Assembly: GCA_963707555.1 (NCBI GenBank)
Contig: CAVPQM010000012.1
Span: 62,001 to 126,000, forward strand
Length of the DNA stretch: 64,000 nt
Source: JAFAFN01 sp963707555
GTDB taxonomy: Bacteria; Actinomycetota; Acidimicrobiia; Acidimicrobiales; Microtrichaceae
Direction: 5' to 3'
Part shown: one piece after another, positions 20,626 through 28,831 of the stretch
Numbering within the stretch: the first letter of the stretch is position 1
Layout of the letters: the number at the start of each line of letters is the position of its first letter
Translations under genes and position numbers: made by a program
Notes under the pieces: model-generated
What the model saw: only the letters and a program-made list of their open reading frames with translations
Told to the model about the DNA's origin: nothing
Database searches by the model: none

Positions 20626-21042
20626 TCATGCGAGGCGCATCCCGTAGCCGTACCCGTGGGAGTTGGTGCGCTGGTGCGGATCGCCCGCCGCCGCGGGGTC
20701 GCCGATCTTGCCGAGGATGATCACGCCGGTCGGGCAACGGTCGACGCACAGCGCGCAACGGGTGCAGACGTCGTCGTCGATCAGGAACACGACGTTGTCC
20801 GTCGGATCGACGCCGGGGCGTTCGGTGCCCACGGCCTCTTCGATCGTGGACGGGCTGAGCATCCAGATGCACTTCCACGGGCAGATGTCGACGCAGCCCT
20901 CGCACTGGATGCACTCGGACTGGTCGATGTGGATGAACTGCTTCGGCTTGACCGCCTTGGCCAGGTAGTCAGCGTCGACCTCCATGAGGACGTAGTCGTC
21001 GCTGAACTCCGGCATCGGCGGGTTCGCATCGGTTGCTCCCAT
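20626..21042 (-). CDS. 2x[4Fe-4S] ferredoxin-like protein in the bc operon
   Basis: Small electron carrier of 138 residues with two dicluster motifs: CIQCEGCVDICP and CTRCALCVDRCP. The spacing between the motifs is long (about 43 residues), and there is an N-terminal segment of about 40 residues. It is unlike the compact 7-8 kDa clostridial type. A GAGGAG site precedes the ATG. It lies second in the bc gene train, 15 bases after the small membrane-protein gene, which suggests the protein works at or near the bc complex. A ferredoxin is not a standard bc subunit, so partner and direction of electron flow are unknown. Confidence 0.88.
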   Translation of the reverse strand: MGATDANPPMPEFSDDYVLMEVDADYLAKAVKPKQFIHIDQSECIQCEGCVDICPWKCIWMLSPSTIEEAVGTERPGVDPTDNVVFLIDDDVCTRCALCVDRCPTGVIILGKIGDPAAAGDPHQRTNSHGYGYGMRLA

Positions 21043-21057
21043 GGGAACTCCTCGGCC

Positions 21058-21522
21058 TCAGGCCCGCTTGACGAGCGGACGACCGTACGTCGAGGTCGGC
21101 TCGATGGCCTTGGCGGCCTTCGCCCGCTCCCCACGATTCTGCCACCAGGCCCAGATCCACATCTGGAGGCCCAGGAACACCACGTAGATCAGGGTGGCGA
21201 TGATGTCGCGCACCGCACGAGCGTTGATCATGATCGGGAACCAGGGCGTGTCGAGCGACGCGATGCCGAACGGCAGGGTGACCTGGCCGCCGGGGCCGAA
21301 CCAGATCAGGTCCGGACGCCAGCCGAGCTCGGAGTCGGCCCAGGTGAGGAACTGGTGCGGCACGACGCCGTACACCCAGAAGATGATGAAGAAGACGTAG
21401 GTGCCCGCGAGCATCGCCTCGCCCCAGGTCATCGGCGTGCCGACGGGCCGACGCTTCGCATACGGGAAGATCGGGGCGATCATCGCCACCGTGATCAGCA
21501 GCGTTGCTAGGAATGCGACCAC
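21058..21522 (-). CDS. Small membrane protein, first gene of the respiratory train
   Basis: Unrecognised protein of 154 residues. The GTG at 21522 (MVAFLATLLITVAMIAPIF) is preceded by a perfect AGGAGG six bases upstream; longer in-frame readings lack a site. Three hydrophobic helices are visible: the N-terminus, MLAGTYVFFIIFWVYGVVPH, and DIIATLIYVVFLGLQMWIWA. A basic C-terminal tail follows the last helix. A conserved-looking loop HQFLTWADSELGWRPDLIWF lies between. Being first in the operon with the bc genes and next to a ferredoxin gene, it may anchor the ferredoxin or be an accessory subunit of the bc complex. Confidence 0.78.
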   Translation of the reverse strand: MVAFLATLLITVAMIAPIFPYAKRRPVGTPMTWGEAMLAGTYVFFIIFWVYGVVPHQFLTWADSELGWRPDLIWFGPGGQVTLPFGIASLDTPWFPIMINARAVRDIIATLIYVVFLGLQMWIWAWWQNRGERAKAAKAIEPTSTYGRPLVKRA

Positions 21523-21665
21523 GGACGACCTCCTGTCGACCTCATCATGGGTCCCGGTGGCGGGGGCATCGCAGCGGTGCGAGTGAGCCGACCGGACCGG
21601 GTGACGAGCTGTGGATGATGGGTGATGCTGGCGGATCAACGGTGCCCCGACAGCTGTCAGGGTCA

Positions 21666-21683
21666 TTGTGAACGTTCTCACAA
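21666..21683. promoter_or_regulatory. Rex operator upstream of bc/nuo genes
   Basis: TTGTGAACGTTCTCACAA matches the published actinobacterial Rex consensus TTGTGAA-N4-TTCACAA at 13 of 14 defined bases. A rex gene is present at 36264-36953. The site is about 145 bases before the first gene of the minus-strand train, and a plausible -10 (TACACT, minus strand) abuts it, so bound Rex would block transcription start. It could also affect the divergent cytochrome c. Confidence 0.75.
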
Positions 21684-21760
21684 GTGTAGACCGCGCACTC
21701 GTACGGAACGAACACACGGACTCACCGGTGATGGTGGTCTACCACGCGGCACCGAGCCCT

Positions 21761-21806
21761 GACACATCCGGCACGGACCGGCTGACACATCCGGCACGGA
21801 CCGGCT
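21761..21806. repeat. 23-bp tandem duplication
   Basis: Two identical adjacent copies of a 23-base unit starting gacacatccggcacggacc. It lies in the leader of the cytochrome c gene, about 80 bases from the Rex operator. Function unknown. Confidence 0.95.
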
Positions 21807-21982
21807 GGCACAGCTGGGGAGGGAGCGACCTGGCGACTGCACCGTCGTCGTCGAGTGGTTCGGAGGCATCCACCATCTCGGCTTGGTCGGCGTGCACCCT
21901 ACGTGCCTATTGTTGCCCTCGACTGTTGCTCTCGACCGCCCGTTTCCGGAGCTGGTCGAGTCCTGACGCCGCGGAGGCTGCG

Positions 21983-22747
21983 TTGACCGAAATTCCAGAG
22001 CATCTCCTGGCCAGGAGCCGTGCACGACGTGCGGCGATGGGCGGCGGTGGTGGGGGCGACGCCGCCCCTGCTGCGGCGACGCCGGCCACGACCGCCAGCG
22101 ACGCCCCGGCTGCGGCCGCGGCACCCACGCCTGCCGTGGCAGCCGCCGAAGTGGTCCCTGCCACGCCCGACCCGGTCCCACCGTGGGTCGAGGCGGCCGA
22201 GACCCGAAAGAAGATCCCCGCGTGGGCGGTGCCGGTCCTGGCGCTGCTCCCCTTGTGGGCGGTGATCTACGCGGTCACGCTCGACACACCCACCCCGACC
22301 GAGCTCGGCCCGCTCGAGGCCGGCGCCGAGGTCTACGCGACCTGCGCCGGTTGCCACGGGGCCACGGGTGGCGGATCGGGCAACAACCCGGCCCTCACCG
22401 GTGACGAGGGTGTCGTCGCCGTCTTCCCCCGCCCCGCCGACCAGGTCACCTGGGTGGCGCTCGGCACCGCCGGCTACCGCGCCGCCGGCCTCGACACCTA
22501 CGGCACCGACGGCGCCAAGACCGTCGGCTCCTCCGGGACGATGCCGCCGTGGCTCGACTCGCTCTCGGCCACCGAGCTCATGGACGTCGTGCTGCACGAG
22601 CGGGTGACGCTCGACGGCGAGGAGTTCGACATCGAGGTCTGGAAGGACGGCTTCGAGGAGACGCTCGCCGAGTTGCTGCCCGCCGACAAGGTCGCCGAGT
22701 ACGTGGCCGTGCTCGAGGAGTGGGAAGCCAGCCCGCCCGTCGGGTGA
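21983..22747 (+). CDS. Membrane-anchored monoheme cytochrome c
   Basis: Electron carrier probably linking the bc complex to a terminal oxidase. The TTG start at 21983 has GGAGG upstream and gives 254 residues. Order: a motif TEIPEHLLARSRARRAAMGG (2-21), an Ala/Pro-rich linker, one membrane helix (about 79-99), then a class I cytochrome domain with haem site CAGCH (121-125) and a probable Met ligand in SSGTMPPW. The N-terminal motif closely matches two copies in the cytochrome b C-half protein, which argues that they share a binding partner. It is divergent from the bc/nuo train across the region with the Rex site. Confidence 0.88.
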   Translation: MTEIPEHLLARSRARRAAMGGGGGGDAAPAAATPATTASDAPAAAAAPTPAVAAAEVVPATPDPVPPWVEAAETRKKIPAWAVPVLALLPLWAVIYAVTLDTPTPTELGPLEAGAEVYATCAGCHGATGGGSGNNPALTGDEGVVAVFPRPADQVTWVALGTAGYRAAGLDTYGTDGAKTVGSSGTMPPWLDSLSATELMDVVLHERVTLDGEEFDIEVWKDGFEETLAELLPADKVAEYVAVLEEWEASPPVG

Positions 22748-22781
22748 CGCTCCCCGACCGAACACAGCTGAGACGCACTGC

Positions 22782-22809
22782 GACGACCGGCCCCCAGGGG
22801 CCGGTCGTC
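22782..22809 (+). terminator. Hairpin after cytochrome c gene
   Basis: Inverted repeat gacgaccggcccc / ggggccggtcgtc with a loop of two to four bases, 34 bases after the cytochrome c stop. There is no T run, as is common for GC-rich actinobacterial terminators. It separates this gene from the next one on the same strand. Confidence 0.7.
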
Positions 22810-22825
22810 CGCTGAGGAGGCACCG

Positions 22826-23385
22826 ATGACCACCACGGATGCACCGACGAGCGAACGACCCGCACCGCGACGCCGGCGCGGGTTGGGTCAACGACGGAAC
22901 GTGATCATCGGCATCGTGCTCGTCGCCGGCTTCGCGCTGGGCGTCGGCCTGGTGCTGATCCCCGACGACGAAGCGCCCGTCGCGACAGCGCCGGAGTCGA
23001 CCGACGAGACCGTGGCCGACGGCCCCGGCCGCTCGAGCTCGACGACACGGCCATCGGGTCGGTCGAGGAGCTGACCGGCCTCGTCGTCCCCGGGTCGTAC
23101 GAGAGCTTCCAGACCGCGTTCGCCGAGGCCCGCACGCAGCTCGACATCACCTTCACGATCCCGACGGCCGACGAGGGCGCCTTCCTGTCGCAGTCAGGAC
23201 TGCCGGAGCCGGTCGAGGACGAGCGCACGATCCTGCACAGCTCACCGCTGTGGAAGCTCAACGCCGACGGCGACTCGACGATCCGCGGCGTCGCCGACTC
23301 CACGGACACGGTGCACCGAGCGGTCGAGCTCGTGCCCGAGGGCGAGGACCGCACCCGGGTGCGCATCGTCATCACCGCGGCCTGA
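22826..23385 (+). CDS. Small membrane-anchored protein of unknown function, frame slip as read
   Basis: The ATG at 22826 follows a GAGGAGG site and gives a basic N-terminus, then one helix, VIIGIVLVAGFALGVGLVLI, and an acidic linker. Near 23025-23035 the frame breaks after ADGPG. The neighbouring frame continues LELDDTAIGSVEELTGLVVP and runs to a stop at 23385, ending VRIVITAA, with codon use typical of the region. One missing base would explain it, so this slip has the opposite sign to those in the nuo genes. The joined product would be about 186 residues: one signal-anchor helix with a small extracytoplasmic domain. I recognise no family. Confidence 0.65.
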
Positions 23386-23413
23386 GCAGCCGGCGCATCG
23401 AAGAGCGCCTGCA

Positions 23414-23458
23414 TCTGCGCGCCGAACGGTCGTCCCACGACCACTCGGCGCGCAGATC
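23414..23458. terminator. Long hairpin between convergent genes
   Basis: A 13-base perfect stem (atctgcgcgccga / tcggcgcgcagat) encloses a second small inverted repeat (ggtcgt/acgacc). It lies in the 165-base gap between the plus-strand small protein and pgi on the minus strand, so it can act as a bidirectional terminator. Confidence 0.7.
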
Positions 23459-23550
23459 CCCATCGGCGCGCCGGAAGGTCGTCCGGCGACGGCTCCACGC
23501 GTCGATCGCCCGCCCGGGCCGGAGGCCTGCTGTTCGGAACGCGGGTGCCG

Positions 23551-25098
23551 TCAGACGGCGAGCAGCTCGGCGAGCGGCACCCGAACCACCCGCTTGCCAG
23601 CCGCGACCAGTGCCGCCAGGTCACCGTCGGCCTGCGCCTGGAGCAGCTCGCCGAAGGTGAACGGCGACCCGGGGATCTCGACGTCCTGCGCCGGATCGCC
23701 CACCACCTGCACGACGACGAGTCGGTCCGGTCCACCCTTGTGGAGCTGGCCCGTCGAGTGCAGGAAGCGCGGCCCGATCCCGAGCGTGGTGGCCACACCC
23801 GCGCGTCGACCCAGCGCCAGGCGGGCCGCCTGCAGCTCCGGTTCGATCACCGGGTCGACGAACGCGCAGATCGCCAGGGCGTCTCCCGGCCGCACCAGTG
23901 AGAGCGCCTGGTCGAGCGTGCCGAGCTCGACCGGAGCCGACGAGTGGTCCCCGTCGCCCGAGAGCGCTGCTCGCGCCGCGAGCTTGGCGGACTCGACGTC
24001 GGGCTGGTCGAACGGGTTGATGCCGAGCGTGATGCCGGCGACGGTCGTCGCGAACTCCCACAGGTACACCTGGGCGCCGAGATCCTCGGGCTCCTCGACC
24101 GCGAGGCGGATCGAGGGTCCGGGCAGCTCGGCGGACGCCGCGGGGTGGTCGCCGATCACGACGTACAGGCGGTGTGCCGCGTCAGGGGCGTCCGCGGGTT
24201 CGTCGACGACCGGCAGCACTCCGACGCCGTGCTTGCCCGTCGATTCGGCGACGAGCTGCTCGAGCCACGCGCCGAACGCCTCGAGACGCTCGTCGATCAG
24301 GAACGTGAGCTTGTCGCGTCCCGCCGCGGCGGCGACGGCCACGAGCGCGCCCAGCTGGCACCCGAGGTGGTGCTCGACCGGTGTGGCCTCGTCCATCGCC
24401 TCGGCGGCCTCTTCGGCGGTGTCGAGCAGCGCGGAGCCGTCGAGGCCCATGAGCGCGGCGGGGACCATGCCGAACGCGGACAGCGCCGAGAACCGGCCGC
24501 CGATCTCGGGAATGCCGTGCTCGACCGAGCGGAACCCACGCTCCCGGGCGAGTGCCTCGAGCGCGGAACCGGGATCGGTGATCGCCAGGTAGTTGCGGCC
24601 CACCGGCGAGCGCGACCAGAACCACTCCAGGTGCGAGCGCGTCTCGATCGTGCTGCCGGACTTCGAGGCGACCACCACGAGGGTCCGTTCCGGATCGCAC
24701 CTGGCCGCGGTGCGTGCGACCGCCGTCGGGTCGGTCGTGTCGAGCACGACGATGCGGGGGAACGCCGGGTCGGGTTCGAAGGTCTCTGCGAGCACCTCGG
24801 GGAACAGGCTCGATCCGCCCATGCCCAGGACCAGGACGGTGTCGATCCGGCCGACCTCGTGGTCGCCCGCACCGTCGACGATCTCGTCGGCCAGCAGCGC
24901 CCAGCGGGGCCACTGCATGGCGCTGCGCTCCGGCGCGTCGAGCCACCCGAGGCGGTCCGCCGCGTCGGCCGGGTCGTCCTGGATGACGGTGTGGTCGCCG
25001 TCCCAGAGGCGTGTCACCACCCCGAGGGTGCTCAGGCGGGCGAGCTCCTGCTCCCACGCATCGGACAGCTCGGCCGGGTCGAACGTCGCGGTGATCAC
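23551..25098 (-). CDS. pgi: Glucose-6-phosphate isomerase (SIS-domain type)
   Basis: Interconverts glucose 6-phosphate and fructose 6-phosphate in the cytosol. The 515-residue product has SIS-type features: TVLVLGMGGSSLFPEV (about 85-100), DTTDPTAVARTA, the phosphate-binding VVASKSGSTIETRSHLEWFW, and EIGGRFSALSAFGMVPAAL. It is closer to the PGI half of the transaldolase-PGI fusion proteins of actinobacteria than to classical 550-residue PGI. The transaldolase half is absent in this window. GTG at 25098 is the start. No co-transcribed neighbour is apparent. Confidence 0.85.
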   Translation of the reverse strand: MITATFDPAELSDAWEQELARLSTLGVVTRLWDGDHTVIQDDPADAADRLGWLDAPERSAMQWPRWALLADEIVDGAGDHEVGRIDTVLVLGMGGSSLFPEVLAETFEPDPAFPRIVVLDTTDPTAVARTAARCDPERTLVVVASKSGSTIETRSHLEWFWSRSPVGRNYLAITDPGSALEALARERGFRSVEHGIPEIGGRFSALSAFGMVPAALMGLDGSALLDTAEEAAEAMDEATPVEHHLGCQLGALVAVAAAAGRDKLTFLIDERLEAFGAWLEQLVAESTGKHGVGVLPVVDEPADAPDAAHRLYVVIGDHPAASAELPGPSIRLAVEEPEDLGAQVYLWEFATTVAGITLGINPFDQPDVESAKLAARAALSGDGDHSSAPVELGTLDQALSLVRPGDALAICAFVDPVIEPELQAARLALGRRAGVATTLGIGPRFLHSTGQLHKGGPDRLVVVQVVGDPAQDVEIPGSPFTFGELLQAQADGDLAALVAAGKRVVRVPLAELLAV

Positions 25099-25212
25099 CG
25101 GTCGAGACTATCCGTCGACGCTGACGGACAGGCTCGACCGGTGAGGGTCCCGCGACCCGTGGGAGCGGATCAGAGGGGCGGACCCAGCGCCCCGAGGCGC
25201 TGGGCGTGTGGA

Positions 25213-28200
25213 TCAGAGGCTGGCGACGTCCAGTCGCAGGCCGGCGAACCCGGCGGTGCCGGGGACACCACCGCCGCCGCCGGAACCGCCCGGGGCGACG
25301 CTGCCGCCGGAGTAGGTGATGGCGTCGGCGAGCACCGAGCCGGTCCCTCCGACGGCGAGGCCGATCGACGGGCCACCGGCACCGCCGGCACCGCCACCGG
25401 AGTGACCACCCGTGCCACCGGCACCACCGTTGCCACCGCGGCCGCCCGAGTTCGGTGCGCCGCCGTTGCCACCGGGACCACCGGGCTGGCCGAGTCCACC
25501 GGCACCGCCGGCACCGCCGGCACCGCCCGTGCCGAGCTCGATCGTGACGTCGATCACGGTGGGCTGGGTGTTGACCACGAGGATGCCGATCGAGGCGCCG
25601 CCGGGGCGTCCGCCGGTACCGGCCACAGTGGCGCGGGCGCCGCCTGCGCCACCGCCACCGCCGCCGGCGCCACGGGCGTCGGTGCCGTTGTCGTTGCCGC
25701 CGCCTCCGCCACCGCCGCCGCCGCCGGTGCCGTCGAGCCCGAGGGTGCCGGTGCCGCCGATGCCGCTGTTCGAGGCCCACAGGCCTGCGCCGTCGAGCGT
25801 GCCCACCGCTGCGCTGGTCGGCTGGCCGCCGGCGCCGTGCTGGGTGCGGCCGGGGTTGCCGGTGCCGCCGGTGCCGGCCTCGCCGCAGTCGCAGCGGGAG
25901 CCGCCGCCGCCGGCGAGTCCGGCGCTGCCCACGACGGTCGCGGCGTTGCCGCCGCCCAGACCGGCGGTCGAGGTGCAGGCTCCGCCGGCGCACACGCCGA
26001 GGGTGCAGCTGGAGTCCTTCTGACCGCCTGCACCACCGCCGCCGCCGTTGGCGCCGGGGGTCGACGTCGTCGCGCCCCCACCGCCGGCCTGACGGGTGGT
26101 GTTGCAGGTCTGCGCCGAGCGCTCGGCGTTGGCTCCGGTGCCGCCGCCCGGTGCGGCGCTCTGCGTCGCGCTCGACCCGGCGTTGCCCGCCGCGCCCTGA
26201 CCGCCGTCGCCGGCGATGACGTGCACCGAGTCGAGGGTCAGCGACTCACCGGAGTTGCGAGCGATGATGCCGTAGCTGTGCTGGCCCGCTGCGGCGTCGA
26301 GGCCCTCGACCACCAGGTCGCGGACACCCGAGGGCTGGGTGAGCCCGTCGGCGAGGATCGCCACGGTGCCACCGACGGCAGCGTTCGTCGCGCCGTTCAC
26401 GACGACCGTGACGTCGCCGGTCGCGGCGTCGCCACGCTGGAAGTCGGCGTCGAAGCCGCCGGCGACGGTCACGCCGTTCGCCAGCGAGAAGGCTGCGTAC
26501 TCACCGGCTGCGACGCCGACGGTGCTGCGACCCAGGGCGAGGGCGCGGCCCTGACCGTGGGCGATCGAGGCACACGGCTCCGAGGGTGCTCCACACGTCG
26601 CCGTGTCCGCACCGGCGGTCGCGACGAACACCTGCTCGTCGGCCACGCCGTCGTAGCCGTCGCAGTTCGTGTCGGCGCCGGCGTCGTCGAACGCGTCGGG
26701 CGCACCCGGGTACGCCGAGGCGTCGTCGTCGTCGCAGTCGAGCGGCGGGCTGACCCCGTCGGCGTCGTCGTCGACGACCGCGGTGATCACGAGAGCGGCC
26801 GAGGTGTCGGTGGCGCCCCGGTCGTCGGTGACGGTCAGGGTGACCGACCAGGTGCCCTCGTCGAAGACGTGGGTCGGGTTCGCCTCGTCCGAGGTCGCGC
26901 CGTCGCCGAAGTCCCAGGCGTACGCCACGATCTCTCCGTCGGCGTCGACGGACTCGCTGCCGTCGAAGGTCACCGACAGCGGACGGGCGCCGGACTGCAC
27001 ATCTGCGTTCGCGAGCGCCGTGGGTGCCTGGTTCGCGACCACGGCGATCACCACCGAGGCCTGGTCCTGTGCGCCACGGTCGTCGGTGACCGTCAGCGTG
27101 GCGGTGTACTCCCCCGCCGCGGTGTAGGTGTGGGTCGGGTTCGCGTCGCTCGACGTGGCCCCGTCGCCCAGGTCCCACGCGTAGGACTCGATCGTGCCGT
27201 CGGAGTCGGCGGAGCCCACCGAGGAGAGCTCGACGACGAGCGGCGCGATGCCGACCGTCGGCGTCGCGCTCACCGCGGCGACGGGTGCGACGTTGGCGAC
27301 GACCTCGATCTCGATCGCCGCGGAGGCCTGTCCGCCGCGATCGTCGGTCACGGTGACGACCGCGGTGTACGAGCCGGGCTCGGTGTAGAGGTGCTCGGGG
27401 TCGATCCCGGTGCCGGAGTTGCCGTCACCGAAGACCCAGTCGTAGCTCTCGATCGTGCCGTCGGTGTCGGCCGAGCCCGCGGCGGAGAAGTCGACGGTCA
27501 GCGGCGCGATGCCCGAGGTCGGCGTCGCGGCGATCGCCGCGGTCGGCAGCTCGTTCGCCACCTCGCCGACGGTGATCGTGACCGACGCCGAGTCGCTCGC
27601 ACCCAGGTCGTCGGTGACCGTCAGGGTCGCGGTGTAGGTGCCCGCCACGGTGTAGGTGTGCTCGACGACTTCACCGAACAAGAGGCCCGAGCCGTCGCCC
27701 GGGTCCCACTCGGTCGAGACGATCCAGCCGTCGGCATCGGTCGCGCCGCGCGCGTCGAGCTCGACGAGCAGCGGGGCGGTGCCCGAGGTCGGCGTCGCTG
27801 CGGCGATCGCGACCGGCGCGGCGTTCTCGGTGACGGTCACGACGAGCTGCGTGGAGTCGGTGAGGCCGTCGGAGTCGGTGACCGTCAGGGTCACGGTGTA
27901 GGTGCCTGCTGCGGTGAAGGTGTGCGTCACGGTGGCGCCGGAGACGACCGGCGACCCGTCGCCGAGGTCCCACTCGTAGCTGTCGATCGTGCCGTCGGCG
28001 TCGGTCGATCCGGAGCCGTCGAGCTCGACGACCAGCGGCGCCGTGCCCGAGAGCACGTCGGCCGAGGCGACCGCCGCGGGCGGCTGCGCCGGCGTGACGG
28101 TGATGATCAGGTACGTCGACGCCTGTGCGCCGTCGTCGTCGGTCACGGTCAGCACCACGGCGTACTCGCCGACCTCGGTGAAGGTGTGGGTCGGTCCCAC

Positions 28201-28707
28201 TCCGGTGGCCGTGGCGCCACCGCCGAAGTCCCACTCGTAGCTCTCGATCGTGCCGTCGGCGTCGGTCGAGCCGGAGCCGTCGAAGGTCACCACGAGCGGA
28301 GCACCGCCCGAGGTGACGTCAGCGGTCGCGACCGCGGACGGCGTCGCGTTGACGGGCGCGGTGACCGTGACGGTCACCGCCGCGGTGTCGGTCGCGCCAC
28401 CGTCGTCGGTCACCGTCAGCACCGCGTCGTAGGTGCCGAGGTCGGTGTAGGTGTGCGACGGATCGGCCTCGCTCGACGTGGCGCCGTCGCCGAAGTCCCA
28501 CTCGTACCCGACGATCGTGCCGTCGGGGTCGGTGGAGCCGGATCCCTCGAAGTCGACCAGCAGCGGGGCGGGTCCTTCGTCCGGGGCGACGGTGGCCTCA
28601 GCCACCGGCGCCAGGTTCTGCGTCGGCTCGGTCGGCGGCACGCATGCAACCGCCAACAAGGCCAACACCGCGACGGCGCAGGACGCGCCCCAACGTGATC
28701 TGGTCAT
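25213..28707 (-). CDS. Large PKD-repeat lipoprotein with metal-binding motif and Gly-rich C-terminus
   Basis: Probable cell-surface lipoprotein of 1164 residues. An N-terminal signal SCAVAVLALLAVAC gives a lipobox cysteine at 22. Then come seven PKD domains of 83-90 residues each (about 30-640), recognised by repeated WDFGDG, PTHTYT and LTVTDD blocks. A calcium- or MopE-type segment, LDCDDDDASAYPGAPDAFDD with NCDGYDG, follows. Next is a parallel-beta-helix-like stretch (VFVATAGADTATCGAPSEPC onward) and a C-terminal 350 residues very rich in glycine with several cysteines. PKD domains usually mediate protein or sugar binding outside the cell; substrate is unknown. It is a single gene with terminator-like hairpins on the upstream side. 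Confidence 0.85.
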   Translation of the reverse strand: MTRSRWGASCAVAVLALLAVACVPPTEPTQNLAPVAEATVAPDEGPAPLLVDFEGSGSTDPDGTIVGYEWDFGDGATSSEADPSHTYTDLGTYDAVLTVTDDGGATDTAAVTVTVTAPVNATPSAVATADVTSGGAPLVVTFDGSGSTDADGTIESYEWDFGGGATATGVGPTHTFTEVGEYAVVLTVTDDDGAQASTYLIITVTPAQPPAAVASADVLSGTAPLVVELDGSGSTDADGTIDSYEWDLGDGSPVVSGATVTHTFTAAGTYTVTLTVTDSDGLTDSTQLVVTVTENAAPVAIAAATPTSGTAPLLVELDARGATDADGWIVSTEWDPGDGSGLLFGEVVEHTYTVAGTYTATLTVTDDLGASDSASVTITVGEVANELPTAAIAATPTSGIAPLTVDFSAAGSADTDGTIESYDWVFGDGNSGTGIDPEHLYTEPGSYTAVVTVTDDRGGQASAAIEIEVVANVAPVAAVSATPTVGIAPLVVELSSVGSADSDGTIESYAWDLGDGATSSDANPTHTYTAAGEYTATLTVTDDRGAQDQASVVIAVVANQAPTALANADVQSGARPLSVTFDGSESVDADGEIVAYAWDFGDGATSDEANPTHVFDEGTWSVTLTVTDDRGATDTSAALVITAVVDDDADGVSPPLDCDDDDASAYPGAPDAFDDAGADTNCDGYDGVADEQVFVATAGADTATCGAPSEPCASIAHGQGRALALGRSTVGVAAGEYAAFSLANGVTVAGGFDADFQRGDAATGDVTVVVNGATNAAVGGTVAILADGLTQPSGVRDLVVEGLDAAAGQHSYGIIARNSGESLTLDSVHVIAGDGGQGAAGNAGSSATQSAAPGGGTGANAERSAQTCNTTRQAGGGGATTSTPGANGGGGGAGGQKDSSCTLGVCAGGACTSTAGLGGGNAATVVGSAGLAGGGGSRCDCGEAGTGGTGNPGRTQHGAGGQPTSAAVGTLDGAGLWASNSGIGGTGTLGLDGTGGGGGGGGGGNDNGTDARGAGGGGGGAGGARATVAGTGGRPGGASIGILVVNTQPTVIDVTIELGTGGAGGAGGAGGLGQPGGPGGNGGAPNSGGRGGNGGAGGTGGHSGGGAGGAGGPSIGLAVGGTGSVLADAITYSGGSVAPGGSGGGGGVPGTAGFAGLRLDVASL

Positions 28708-28831
28708 GATCTCGCCCTCTGTGTCGTCCGCCCCAGCCAGGCGGCCCCGGTCCTTGCTACCAGCCGAATGCCGCCGAGTCCACGAAAGGTGAACGGAGTT
28801 CGGATGCCGTTCACCCCGCGACCGACGACGA

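Larger units (their letters stand above)
21523..21982. other. 460-bp divergent intergenic region between the bc/nuo train and a cytochrome c gene
   Basis: No gene is supported here. The region holds the AGGAGG leader of the minus-strand train, a Rex operator (21666-21683), a possible minus-strand -10 hexamer TACACT (21683-21688) touching the operator, and a 23-bp tandem duplication (21761-21806). It also holds the leader of the plus-strand cytochrome c gene. An in-frame extension of that gene to 21668 exists, but its residues look non-coding. Confidence 0.7.

Noticed and set aside
21668..21982. A longer N-terminus for the monoheme cytochrome c starting at 21668
   Set aside because: The added 105 residues look like translated intergenic DNA (Ser/Thr/Cys-rich, no conservation expected). 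The TTG at 21983 has a good ribosome site and begins with the PEHLL motif.
23944..28698. A 1584-codon open frame on the plus strand opposite pgi and the PKD lipoprotein
   Set aside because: It is antisense to two genes with clear domains, and its composition (Gly, Arg, Val repeats) is the mirror of the PKD repeats. Long antisense frames are expected at this GC content.
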